DNA of 64,000 bases from Kalaharituber pfeilii. Lineage: Eukaryota > Ascomycota > Pezizomycetes > Pezizales > Pezizaceae. This document shows positions 49,415 to 58,119 of the stretch, piece after piece. The number at the start of each line of letters is the position of its first letter. Position 1 is the first letter of the stretch. The notes under the pieces were generated by a model that made no database searches, was not told the origin of the DNA, and saw only the letters and a list, made by a program, of their open reading frames with translations. The stretch spans positions 124,001-188,000 of the forward strand of contig WHUZ01000084.1 in NCBI GenBank assembly GCA_015179045.1, written 5' to 3'. The position numbers and the translations under genes are program-made.

Positions 49415-49624
49415 ATGCCTTCTGACTGTACCAATAACGTCCCAGACATAGTCCCTGAATCCTGGAACTGCACGAGGTGCTGGACTGATAATACTGGGTC
49501 TAATTGCTCGAAATGTGGGAACGTCCTAATCACAGACCCTGAAGCCTGGAGCTGTACGAGGTGCTGGACTGATAATATTGGGTCTACTTGCTCGAACCCG
49601 AACTGTGGAAATGAGAGAAGCTGA
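49415..49624 (+). CDS. Small protein with two RanBP2-like zinc fingers
   Basis: The 69-residue protein is almost entirely two tandem modules. Module 1 is W-N-C-T-R-C-W-T-D-N-x4-C-S-K-C (about 17-34); module 2 is W-S-C-T-R-C-W-T-D-N-x4-C-S-N-P-N-C (about 45-65). The W-x-C-x2-C-x3-N-x4-C-x2/4-C pattern is close to the RanBP2-type finger (W-x-C-x2-4-C-x3-N-x6-C-x2-C), a single-stranded RNA or ubiquitin-binding fold, but the loop after Asn is two residues shorter. The modules are also similar at the DNA level, so they are a recent internal duplication. The upstream sequence carries CTTAAATAAAG at 49373-49383 as a possible TATA-like element. It sits in the 2.35-kb segment that separates the two halves of a repeat. 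No signal peptide. Function unknown; a nuclear or RNA-binding adaptor is an inference. Confidence 0.65.
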   Translation: MPSDCTNNVPDIVPESWNCTRCWTDNTGSNCSKCGNVLITDPEAWSCTRCWTDNIGSTCSNPNCGNERS

Positions 49625-49832
49625 AGGAGCGGTGGAACAGCAAGATGGAGGTTTTGTATGGAGGTTTTGTGTGTATGTAGATGATTTAACAATTGTTGAA
49701 ACTAGAGTAGATCTAACACAAAACGTTCGTACTAGCGGAACGCTTTACAGCCACTAAGTTGCTTTTGTTTTGAAGCGGAATGAATGCTTGTAGCTTGATA
49801 TTGTGAGGGTTGGTGTAACTATACTACCTATT

Positions 49833-49897
49833 TTTTTTTTTTTTTTCTTTTTTTTTTATATCAGTACTCGCTTGCCGCCCGATGGGCTATGGCGACG
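49833..49897 (-). mobile_element. Family B micro-retroposon with 13-bp target-site duplication
   Basis: On the minus strand: CGTCGCCATAGCCC, an inner GGGC, GCGAGTACTGATAT, then about 25 A. It is flanked by exact copies of TATACTACCTATT (49820-49832 and 49898-49910). Unique sequence is only 40 nt. Confidence 0.85.
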
Positions 49898-50408
49898 TAT
49901 ACTACCTATTGTCTTGTATTATACCTAAAATTATTGCAAACTGTAAGCGCTACACCAAGAGGGCGCTTTGGCCAGCAGTGCACACCAAGGCAAGCAAGCC
50001 AATTCGCTACCTGTAAAAGCATGCGACATGCAATATTTAATTTCTGCCTGCCCCGATTGCAAAGGGGAGGAAGAGTAATCCGGGAGCCGGAACTTGAATG
50101 TGGTGGGGCGCATCTAGAAGGGATGACCAGTTGTAACATTCGCTGACTTGCTGACTGTACACCAAATTCATACCGGTCGCATAGTGTAATCCCCTTTTCC
50201 TACTCAATGTACCACCCCCCCAGCTACTCAAGCTCGCTGCTCTACCTATGCACGCTGGTGCTGATTGCTCCCTTCTCAGCTGGACCTTCTGAACCCCCTC
50301 TTCTTCCTTCTCCCGGCCCCTGGCTACCAGTTCCACTTCCACCAGTTGCGCCATTGCTCCATGCACCAGACACTCCAGTCGCTTTATCACTTCTCGCATT
50401 AAAAAAGA

Positions 50409-50589
50409 TTAACATAATTCATGACAATAATGCAGTGAGTTCGCACAACTTAATATTTCTATAGTTGCTGAAATCATGGACTGTGTGAGCTCCGAGGTTG
50501 CAACGTGATAGGTCTGATCGGCATGGACAGGGTTAAGAACGGTTAACTTGCGGCACAGAATTCATGCGTGTCTCGACCGCCCAAGGGAT
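50409..50589. repeat. Dispersed repeat, right half of the split copy
   Basis: Matches 60251-60427 in the same orientation (shared words include ATAATGCAGTGA, GATAGGTCTGATCGG and CGGCACAGAATTCATGC). It continues the copy that begins at 47861. Confidence 0.8.
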
Positions 50590-51799
50590 GTCAGTACTGT
50601 ACCTCGGTATGAGCCCTTAAATTGGCCCCCATAACGTTTTGATAACATGCATAATGTCGTCAAATTAAGGGTGCAGCTCGACCTGCGAGAGAAAATTCAG
50701 ACGCACGGACACATTTTAGCTTGAGAATGTCTCACGCTTAGGGTGACATTCCATAGGCCCCGGCAGGTCTTTGTGTTCAGAGTTGACGTCAGAAACTCAT
50801 TACACATGTGCAGAAAAATAGTGCAAAGAATTTCAGCATGAGCCCGAACTATGATAGCATTCGTTGTACTAGTATGGGTAACGATATAGCGCTGGGTTAA
50901 TTCAGGGGTATTTCAGCCTCAGCAGCCCCTCCTCCCCGCTCTTCTCCTAATTACACTTTGTCTGACCCAAAATCGAAGATGTTGAACATAGATACAGTAC
51001 TCAAATTACTCCCATGAAGAAGGACAAGCTGCCTAATGGCCTGAATCCGCAATCGCATGAACATATAGTTTCTAGAGGACAGTATTGCAATGGTAGCGGA
51101 ATATATTTTGGTCAATTCCGACATGTCAAGTTTCAGGCTCCGAGAGGTCCATGCAGAGACACGTGAATAACAGCAGCGTCTCACTAAGAGTGAAGAAGAT
51201 GCACTTGCTAAGTGGGCATTTACCATGAGCGACCCAGGATCTCCAGTACATCTTCCTATGCTGCGCACAATGGCTGTACTGTACATACTGTATTTCACAC
51301 AGCTCGACGCCAACCGCATTACTAGTACGACGCACCTTTCTCACAAAAACCGAGGGCACGAGAGGCCGTATATGCACGCCCCCAGAATCGGGTTTCTCTT
51401 ACGCCTTTTATTAGCTACTAGTACTAGTATGAGGCTTACAACAAGAAGATCCTGCACCTCTCCAAGAGAAAAAAATTGTTACTCATGAATTATGTATCCG
51501 TACATTTTTCGCATAAACTCTTAGTATATAGCTTGCAGTAAAATCGCCGGTATGGAAGCCTACCCTCCGCACTAGCAATTAATTCAACAAAAATATTCAG
51601 ACACCCGATCGGTAACTTATCCCTATAGATATACACATGAATGGCATCAATCGAATTTTTAAAGGTGAACGTTAAATTGTTTAAATTACTAACATTGACA
51701 TTCTCATGGAAAATATTGCATAGTAATTGTATCGGGAGGGCACCTAAATCATGATGTATCAAAGGGTACTGAATAAAAGGAAGTAAACCTTAAATCACA
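50590..51799. other. Intergenic region without a supported gene
   Basis: No coding frame with a domain, repeat or RNA gene could be supported. Confidence 0.4.
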
Positions 51800-52881
51800 C
51801 GTTTATAGCCATTAGTGTGATAGTGCTGAAGTGTGGTATGTTCAGTCCGCCGGAAGGGTTGTGGCCGCTTGCAGACTGGGAAGGATGGGCATGGCTAGAG
51901 TACACAGCCCAGGTGTCAACGAAGATAAAACTGAGAGCCATGGAACAATTGCAATATACAGAAGCAAAATCCATAATTAATGCCTCGCCAGGGAGGCGAA
52001 GGAAGATAGCGGGGGGCTTAGCCAACCTGGAATCAGCCTGGAGTCAGTTTAGATGTTGATGAAGGGAGAAACATCTCGGGTTGAGAGCAGGGCATTAAGA
52101 TTCAAGGAACAGCTAGTCGAGGAAGAAATGGAGATCATATACCTGAGGGGATCCCTAGAGTGGAGGAAGCCCTACCCCTAACAGTACTCCCCACACTAGC
52201 CGCATCGGAGGAAGATAAATGGGAAGCGAAAATAGCTGAAGCGGAAGATGAGGGATGGAAAGCGGTATACACAGATGGCAAGAGAGGACTGGGGTGGAAT
52301 ATTGGAGGAGGGAAGGGGAGAAACAACCTACATGGGCACCAGGGCTACAGTCAAGCTATAGTCAACTACACGGAGCTACTCGCCATGGCCAAGGCTATCG
52401 GGGGAGAGGAAGAGGAACTGCTGATCGTCTCGGATTCAAAGATAGCTATCGAAAAGTTGCGAAGTATCACGGACGGAATGCCAACACCAGATGGAGCGAG
52501 TAGGGCCTTCAGGGAAGCCTGGGAGAAGAGGACGAACCAAGGAAGGCATGACGTGGTGGTGATGTGAGTAAAAGGGCACAAGGGTGTAAAGGGCAATGAG
52601 GACGGCTCAGTCAGCGTGGCAAGAGGGGGAAGATTCATTCCATACCAGAAAGACATGGTAACGGAGGCAAGCATGAGAATGACAGCCAAAAGGCAGTGGC
52701 CGGAGGAGCGAAACAGGCTACAGATGAGCTACCGGCCCCTTCAGAGGCTGAGTGGGATGGTATGCACATTAGGGGGCCCGCTGGGAGGGAAAGGCCTCAG
52801 AACGTGGAGGTTTAGAATCAACAGGGCAGATGGCCCGGAATGCCCATGGTGCGGCACAGAGGAGAAAGCACAGAACTCGCC
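51800..52881 (+). pseudogene. Fragment of a Tad-like LINE (ORF2 C-terminal part, RNase H)
   Basis: Pieces of a non-LTR retrotransposon ORF2 in order. A connection region (51817-52059) precedes an RNase H domain at 52160-52620 with WKAVYTDGKRG (first Asp), YTELLAMAKAI (Glu), LIVSDSKIAIEKL (Asp) and, after a stop, KGHKGVKGNE. A C-terminal part with ERNRLQMSYRPLQRL and CPWCGTEEKAQ (start of the zinc knuckle) follows at 52708-52870. It is cut at 52881 by a family B tail in the opposite orientation. In-frame stops show it is dead. RNase H plus a terminal zinc knuckle is typical of Tad-clade fungal LINEs. Confidence 0.75.
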
Positions 52882-52933
52882 TTTTTTTTTATATATATCA
52901 TTACTCGCATGCTGCCCTATGGGCTATGGCGAG
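52882..52933 (-). mobile_element. Family B poly(A) hairpin tail, minus orientation
   Basis: Minus strand reads CTCGCCATAGCCCATAGGGC, then AGCATGCGAGTAATGATA and A. The CTCGC/GCGAG and GCCC/GGGC stems are intact. No target-site duplication was recognised. Confidence 0.7.
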
Positions 52934-53350
52934 GTTAGTTATATGGAAATAAGGAAAAATGGAAAAGTAGAATAAAATTCCGCATCCTGTTAACCCACGA
53001 TCTCCAATAGTGATGGAGGGAGAAAAACAAAACTGGCATAGAACCCACAATCTCCGACAGTAATGTAGGAAGAAAGAGGTAACATCAATGCACAACAGAA
53101 CATTGTCCCGGACGGAACTAGTCTAAGGCAGGTGTGAGGTACAGCAGAGAAGGTAGCCTAAGGGCGGGAGGCTATCAGATCGCTGCCAGCGGGGAAGGAG
53201 GGCGAGGCGGGCCCGCTGATGGAACTGACGAGATCGGTGGAGAGGCAAGGACAGATGATTCGGCAATCGGACGTTATTTGCTCATGATGTCATCAGTTCG
53301 AAGCGATATTGTCCTATTATTATGTTTTTATCAATTCCTATGTACTTATT
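52934..53350. other. Unassigned sequence between LINE fragments
   Basis: No coding domain. CCCACGATCTCC/CCCACAATCTCC with a following AGTGATGGAGG/AGTAATGTAGG occurs twice within about 60 bp (52995-53075), a short tandem duplication. Confidence 0.35.
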
Positions 53351-53397
53351 CTCGTCATAGCCCTTCGGGCGGCAACCGAGTGATAAAAAAAAAAAAA
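53351..53397 (+). mobile_element. Family B poly(A) hairpin tail
   Basis: CTCGTCATAGCCCTTCGGGC, GGCAACCGAG and a short A tail. CTCG/CGAG and GCCC/GGGC stems are present. Upstream TTCCTATGTACTTATT resembles the extended LINE 3' end seen at 21790-21806. Confidence 0.7.
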
Positions 53398-53668
53398 GGG
53401 GGTGTATGAGAATCCCACGCATTCCGGGCCGTCCATGCTAGGACAAATGGCCCGGGCCAGTGGTCTCGATTCTGACATGAGTTGCCTTGGCCATCCGAAC
53501 TTATGATGACTGGTCGGGGCCAGCGGTCCGAATTCCGAAATAAATAGCCTGCATAGTTTGAACGAAGAATTTGCATTTATCGCCGCTCTGCATAAATTAG
53601 AATCTGACCGTAGCCGCTCCTGTTATCTGTTTTGGCAAATAGACTGACAAAGCATATGTCTTATATTA

Positions 53669-53714
53669 TTTTTTTATATCATTACTCGTTTGCCGCCCTG
53701 GGGGCTATGACGAG
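53669..53714 (-). mobile_element. Family B poly(A) hairpin tail, minus orientation
   Basis: Minus strand CTCGTCATAGCCCCCAGGGC, then GGCAAACGAGTAATGATATA and A. The outer pair has changed on both sides (CTCGT/ACGAG instead of CTCGC/GCGAG), keeping the stem. Confidence 0.7.
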
Positions 53715-53793
53715 ATAAAACATAGGAGATATAAACAGGGAGATGAACGGAAAATAGACTAATATACCAGGACGACAGAAAATATGATATAAT

Positions 53794-54284
53794 CTAGACG
53801 GAACGAAACAGACTACAGCTCAGCTACCGCCCACTACAGCGCCTCGGAACGAGAGTCACCACCCTAGCCGGGATCCTAGGCAATAAAGGCCTACGCCACT
53901 GGAGATATCACATCGGGAAAACAGACAGTCCAGAGTGTAGATGGTGCGGCAAAGCCCCGGAAACCACCGCACACATCCTGACAGAATGCGAAGTTTGGAG
54001 ACGGAAGCTACCCGGGGGGGAGGAGGACCTGAGAAGACCCCCGAAAACAGACGGAGACAAAGACAAGCTGGTGGAGATACTGGAATGGGCGAGTAGAGAG
54101 TAGGGATGGGCCCGGGAGACATTTCTTTGTTTACATTTTTCCTTCAGAATTACTTATCTATAATCCTCCTTAAGAATCCCTTTTCGCAGATCTTACATGT
54201 ATCTAAGAGAACCTCGCCATAGCCTACCAGGCGGCACGCGAGTAATCAAATAAAAATAAAAAAAAAATAAAAAAAAAAAAAAAA
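53794..54284 (+). mobile_element. 5'-truncated LINE 3' end with ORF2 C-terminus and family B tail
   Basis: An intact frame from 53794 to the stop at 54103 encodes the ORF2 C-terminus: ERNRLQ..., CRWCGKAPETTAHILTEC (zinc knuckle C-x2-C-...-H-x4-C) and KLVEILEWASRE. A 3' UTR follows, ending CTCGCCATAGCCTACCAGGC, GGCACGCGAG and an A-rich tail from 54250. This shows that the family B hairpin is the true 3' end of a Tad-like LINE. It is inserted into the 3' end of the opposite-strand LINE that follows. Confidence 0.75.
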
Positions 54285-54288
54285 CGCT

Positions 54289-55190
54289 ATCCTCCATCCA
54301 TACCAGTATCTCCACAATGATGTCCCCTTCTCCTTCCTCCCTCTTGGGGGAACTTCTCCTTGGCCCCTGGCCACCTCCTCATCCAGGCCTCACACCTTTC
54401 AAGCAGATGGGCGGTGATCTCTTCCTCTCTCCCACACCAGCGACACTCCGGGCTGTCAGCTTTGCCTATTTTCGCCTTCCAGGCTCTTGGCCCTTCCCCA
54501 GGAGGCCTGCCAGTGTGTTGACATGTCCCGGCATCTTATATATATCTGGAGTCTGAAACTATTAGTTTTTCTGCTTCTTTCTCTTTCAGGGCTTCTGCCA
54601 AGGCTATAAGTTTAGCATCGTTCACCATGGCCCTTGTGCCCAGATAGGTGCAGTGGTCTGTATGCCCACTCTAGCCTGCCTCGCTCTTCCGCCCTTCTGG
54701 CCCCGTTAGACCTGCCTCTGTGATTACCTCGTCCTGGTATCGAAGTGCTCTGCCAATCCTTGCAGCTCTGTCCGCCTCTCGCCATAGCCCTTAGGGCGGC
54801 ATGCGAGTACTGATATTAAAAAAAAAAAAAAACTGTCCGCCTTCTCATTGCCTCTGACTCCCCTATGGCCCTTGACCGACAATACTGCTAGGTCTAGCAG
54901 TCCTTTTGCTGCCCTGTCTTCTAGAGCCTTCCTCAATGCGAATGCTGAAGCATCCGGAGTCGCGGCTCTCCCTGTGCAGCATCTTGCAGTTTCTTTATGG
55001 CTATTCTGGAGTCTGAAACTATTAGTAGTTCTGCTTCTTTCTCTTTCAGGGCTTCTGCCATGGGTATAAGTTCAGCATCGTTCACCATGGCCCTTGTGCC
55101 CGATAGGTGGATGTCGATTTTCATTAGCCGTCCTGCCAAACGCCCAGTGTTCCAAACGGGCCGGCCTGAATGTTTCAGGCCGGCCCAGGC
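54289..55190 (-). pseudogene. LINE fragment, minus strand: RNase H second half and zinc knuckle
   Basis: On the minus strand, 55150-54850 carries the RNase H Glu and Asp blocks (NDAELIPMAEAL; LIVSDSRIAIKKL) and KGHRGVRGNEKAD (split by a family B insertion after EKAD). A second, partly repeated version of the LIVSDS-type block lies at 54540-54640, followed by CRWCGREEEITAHLLERC at about 54400-54460 and IIVEILVWMED at 54290-54320. It looks like the downstream half of the LINE at 56630-57785. The end is cut by the plus-strand LINE tail. Confidence 0.65.
54778..54832 (+). mobile_element. Family B micro-retroposon with 10-bp target-site duplication
   Basis: CTCGCCATAGCCCTTAGGGC, GGCATGCGAGTACTGATATT and about 14 A. 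It is flanked by exact copies of CTGTCCGCCT (54768-54777 and 54833-54842). It interrupts the RNase H region of the minus-strand LINE, so it is younger than that LINE. Both stems are perfect. Confidence 0.85.
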
Positions 55191-55217
55191 CATTCAGGCC
55201 ATTCAGGCTGCAGTGTG

Positions 55218-56061
55218 TGACGGAATCATGCACAGAAATACACAATATGCACCTGAGGAAACCCTCAAAGGAAGGGGAATCACAGACTGATCCGGAGATA
55301 CCACCAAAGCTATCTTATGCAGCAGTCATCTCCCAAAACATTCCGCCAAGCACACTCCCGAAAGGGAACAAATCGGACCCACCTTCAGCGCCGCCACCAG
55401 AAAGCCGAACAAAGTCCACCGCTTCCCGATCCAAAAAAGCAAAAAGGGGACAGAGTACCAGTCCCCCCAAGCAGGAAACGTCCAAAAAACCATCTCCAAC
55501 ACCATCTCTGAAGCCAATCCCAAAGGAAAGGACACTCCCGCAATCCGGTCGTGCCATTGTAGTGCATGGAATTGCGGTGACAAAGAAACTCGGGAAAGTA
55601 AGAGATTGGATGGAGACTGCGAACCCCTGGATGGGAAAGATTGTTGCGGCAAGATGGTTGGTGAAGAAAGAGAGGAGGGAGGGAAAGAAGGCTAGCTCGG
55701 TTGTCATCTACCTGGAGGGGGAGGTGGAATCGGATAGCCAAACACCAGCGAAGGTAAGGTTGTCAGGCAAGTGGTACGATTCGTGCCTGTATGACTGGGA
55801 CAGAAATTCAAAGGTGGACAGAAAGGGGAAGAGGAGGGACGTGGAGGAAATGGACTTGACGGCGTAATCTTTCATTTTTGGAGGAGCGGGTTGTCTCATG
55901 GGTTTTATTTCCTCTGTTCCCTTTTGAATGTCGGTGTATATAGTGAGTTGTTTGTTTTTAGGTGCCTGTCTCCGGGCCATAAGGACTTCGGTCCAGGGAC
56001 CCTGCCATGGCGAACAGCTGCAAGCGGGCTTATGTGAGATAAAAAAAAAAAAAAAAAAAAA
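55218..56061 (+). mobile_element. Half-LINE: ORF1-only retroelement with family A tail and target-site duplication
   Basis: The 844-bp element is flanked by exact copies of GGCTGCAGTGTG (55206-55217 and 56062-56073). It contains a short leader, one ORF1-like gene (55247-55867), a 3' UTR and the family A end (GCCTGTCTCCGGGCC, then ACCCTGCCATGGCGAACAGC and an A tail). There is no reverse transcriptase, so it must have been moved in trans. The architecture is like the mammalian 'half-L1' elements. Confidence 0.75.
55247..55867 (+). CDS. LINE ORF1-like (gag-like) protein
   Basis: 206 residues from the ATG at 55247. The N-terminal part is Pro/Ser/Lys-rich and basic (LSYAAVISQNIPPSTLPKGN, then repeated KK/PSPTP text). 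The C-terminal part (about 100-206) is ordered: GRAIVVHGIAVTKK..., ARWLVKKERREGKKASSVVI, YLEGEVE..., VRLSGKWYDSCLYDWDRNSK. This pattern (ARWL...KK.SSVVIYL...L.GKW....YDW.R) recalls ORF1 proteins of Tad-like fungal LINEs, which bind element RNA. No CCHC knuckles follow, although complete Tad ORF1 proteins often carry them. The frame is intact, so it may still be translatable. An upstream extension in frame crosses the target-site duplication and is therefore not original. Confidence 0.7.
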   Translation: MHLRKPSKEGESQTDPEIPPKLSYAAVISQNIPPSTLPKGNKSDPPSAPPPESRTKSTASRSKKAKRGQSTSPPKQETSKKPSPTPSLKPIPKERTLPQSGRAIVVHGIAVTKKLGKVRDWMETANPWMGKIVAARWLVKKERREGKKASSVVIYLEGEVESDSQTPAKVRLSGKWYDSCLYDWDRNSKVDRKGKRRDVEEMDLTA

Positions 56062-56073
56062 GGCTGCAGTGTG

Positions 56074-56609
56074 AGTTAAGTTATACAGTAGCAAGCTATA
56101 TACAGAACGTACTCTAAATTCTACGTATACCTCATTCTCTAATGTTTAGGATTTTGCTTGCTGATTTTACACCGCCAGTATCGCTTTCCATTAGCCATGC
56201 ACAGCTTCACCATAGTGTCAAATCCAACTTTGTCGCACCAGATTTTTGTAACCCAAATTCCAGAAGACTCGATATCGGCATCAGATTGGACTGCAGGGAA
56301 TCGTCGATGCAAGATCAAAACGTGAACTTGCACTATGGAGAGTGAAAAATAGTAGAATACTAAAGGAGTCATCATCGCCAGTACCGGTGGTTGGAATGTC
56401 TGTCTCCCTGCAATACTAATAAGAAATTAGTATATAGTCAAGCGATACCAAAAAAAATTACTTACCTGAATACCTGCGAAAAGCGCTGCTCAATAAAAAA
56501 AAGTCTAGATAGTTATCCGAAAATATTGAAAGGTTCATATTAAATCCGTGTCCAAGTAACCTGAAGGTGGCCCCTGAAATAGCCTCGTAACCAGCCCTCC
56601 TGCCCCTGA
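56074..56609. other. Unassigned sequence between half-LINE and LINE fragment
   Basis: No LINE similarity or gene could be seen in this stretch; a short minus-strand frame at 56139-56375 has no domain. Confidence 0.35.
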
Positions 56610-56715
56610 AATTGCTTGAACGGCCTGAATGGCCTAGACGGCCTGGGCGGCCTGGACCAGCCTGGGCGGCTTGGACGGCCTGGACCGGCCTGGTCGGCGG
56701 CCTGGCCGGTTGGGA
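56610..56715. repeat. GGCCTG-rich array
   Basis: About nine imperfect units of the form GGCCTGGACC/GGCCTGGGC. A shorter array with the same words lies at 55160-55205. Both sit at the broken edge of a minus-strand LINE fragment within the RNase H region. Confidence 0.65.
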
Positions 56716-57057
56716 ACACTGCTTGAAACGCCGGCTCCGGTCCGTTGCCTCACCCGGCTCCCGTCGGTGTAGATAGGTTTCCAGCCCTCCTCCCTCTCCT
56801 TCTCAATTCTTCTCTCCCACTCTGATCTCTGGGCCGCTGCCAACAGGGAGTCCAATGTGGCTACTGGTATTGGGACCTCCCAGCTCAACTGTTCCCTGAG
56901 GTATTTGGCATCCCTTTCCACCCCTAGGGGTTCTTCCTCGTCGTACCTCAGGCATCTAGCCTCTACTCTTTCTGCTTCCCCTTCTACGAAGGTTTCTACC
57001 GACTCCAAGTTGGCGAGTCCCTCCACGTCACCTCCCTTCTGGTACCCCATGGGGCAC

Positions 57058-57130
57058 GGCCCTGCCATGGCGAATAGCTGCAAGCGGGGTTACGTGAAAG
57101 GAAAAAAAAAAAAAAAAAAAAGGGAAAAAT
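57058..57130 (+). mobile_element. Family A micro-retroposon with target-site duplication
   Basis: GGCCCTGCCATGGCGAATAG, TACGTGAAAGG, then an A-rich tail. It is flanked by CCATGGGGCAC (57047-57057) and CTATGGGGCAC (57131-57141), 10 of 11 bases identical. It lies inside the minus-strand LINE. Confidence 0.8.
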
Positions 57131-57191
57131 CTATGGGGCACCAGTGTTGGTCCTGGCTACTCTGTACTACCATTTCTCAAGCTCTCTTAGC

Positions 57192-57250
57192 GCCCTGCCA
57201 TGGCGAACAGCTGCATGCGGGGACACGTGAAAAAAAAAAAAAAAAAAAAA
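57192..57250 (+). mobile_element. Family A micro-retroposon with exact target-site duplication
   Basis: GCCCTGCCATGGCGAACAGC, GCATGCGGGGACACGTG and about 20 A. It is flanked by exact copies of AGCTCTCTTAGC (57180-57191 and 57251-57262). Unique sequence is about 38 nt. It lies inside the minus-strand LINE. Confidence 0.85.
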
Positions 57251-57662
57251 AGCTCTCTTAGCCTTCTCAGGTTTCCCTTGTCCTGCCCATAGCTCTTCCA
57301 GGCCCAGGCCCCCCAGATCGCAATGGGCCGTGCTATACTTGTATAGAGCTGCCTCCTTCTAGCGGGCCCTAGCCGCACTAGCTTGGAAGCTATACCCCAG
57401 GCTGCCTTGCCTAGGTTCAGTCTTGCTTGGAAGTGTTTGTACCATCTCAGCTCCCAGACCAAAGATTAGCACCTCTCGCTTGTCTCGATCGATTTGAAAG
57501 CCTTCCTTTCCTACTTCCCGTTCCAGGTTTTCCTGATGTGATTTAATTGCCAATCTGAGGCCTCGTAGCGTCGGATGTGATTTTACTGCATGCATATCAT
57601 CCACATAGGCTCATGTGAACTCATGTAGCCTATCTAGAGCTGGCTTGATGCCTATTAGGAAG

Positions 57663-57760
57663 CCTGCCTCCGGGCTTTGAGGGTCTAGACCCAGGGGCCC
57701 TGCCATGGCGAACAGCTGCATGCGGGGTCACGTGAAGGGAAAAAAACAAAAAAAAAAACA
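57663..57760 (+). mobile_element. Family A longer form with 16-bp target-site duplication
   Basis: Starts CCTGCCTCCGGGCTTTGAGG, about 35 nt upstream of the usual family A start, and ends in an A/C tail. It is flanked by exact copies of GATGCCTATTAGGAAG (57647-57662 and 57761-57776). The upstream part matches the half-LINE 3' UTR at 55964-55999. Confidence 0.85.
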
Positions 57761-58092
57761 AGATGCCTATTAGGAAGATTAAGCATATCAATGATGATAA
57801 CTTGGATGTCTTGAAGATAACAGTCAACCAGTATCCGGACAACTACTTTCAAGATGCCTTCCGAGCTTGTTAAACCTTCGGTCCAGATATTCAACAAGAA
57901 TTGGAATATTACCTCCAGTTTCCACAGCACCGCAAGCACTAATATTTTGAACGAGGCGAGCTTAGACTTTTACGAATTATTAAATCGTCGTTATACCAAA
58001 AAATATCCTACTATAGTAATACCCAAAATTCAAGCAGCAGAACTGGCAATTTTTCCACTTGATGATCTTTCTTTAGCATCCATAGCATTACG

Positions 58093-58119
58093 TGCCCTGC
58101 CGAACAGCTGCAAGCGGGT
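58093..58119 (+). repeat. Family A-like word without tail
   Basis: GCCCTGCC and GAACAGCTGCAAGCGGG occur joined, lacking five internal bases and any poly(A). It sits in the 161-codon frame of the TIR element. It may be a decayed insertion. Confidence 0.4.

Larger units (their letters stand above)
56630..57785 (-). pseudogene. LINE fragment, minus strand: reverse transcriptase end and RNase H first half
   Basis: Reading the minus strand: AYVDDMHAVKSHPTLRG (the reverse transcriptase YVDD box, about 57610-57560), EVGKEGFQIDRDKREVLIFG, LRWYKHFQARLNLGKAAWGI and LYTSIARPIAIWGAWAWKSY (thumb/connection), then WKPIYTDGSR (first RNase H Asp) at about 56790, breaking up in the GGCCTG array. Three family A insertions interrupt it. 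It is 5'-truncated near 57785 and inserted in the TIR element. Confidence 0.75.

Noticed and set aside
55094..55246. Upstream extension of the ORF1 frame
   Set aside because: It crosses the target-site duplication at 55206-55217 and so lies in the older LINE, not in the inserted element.
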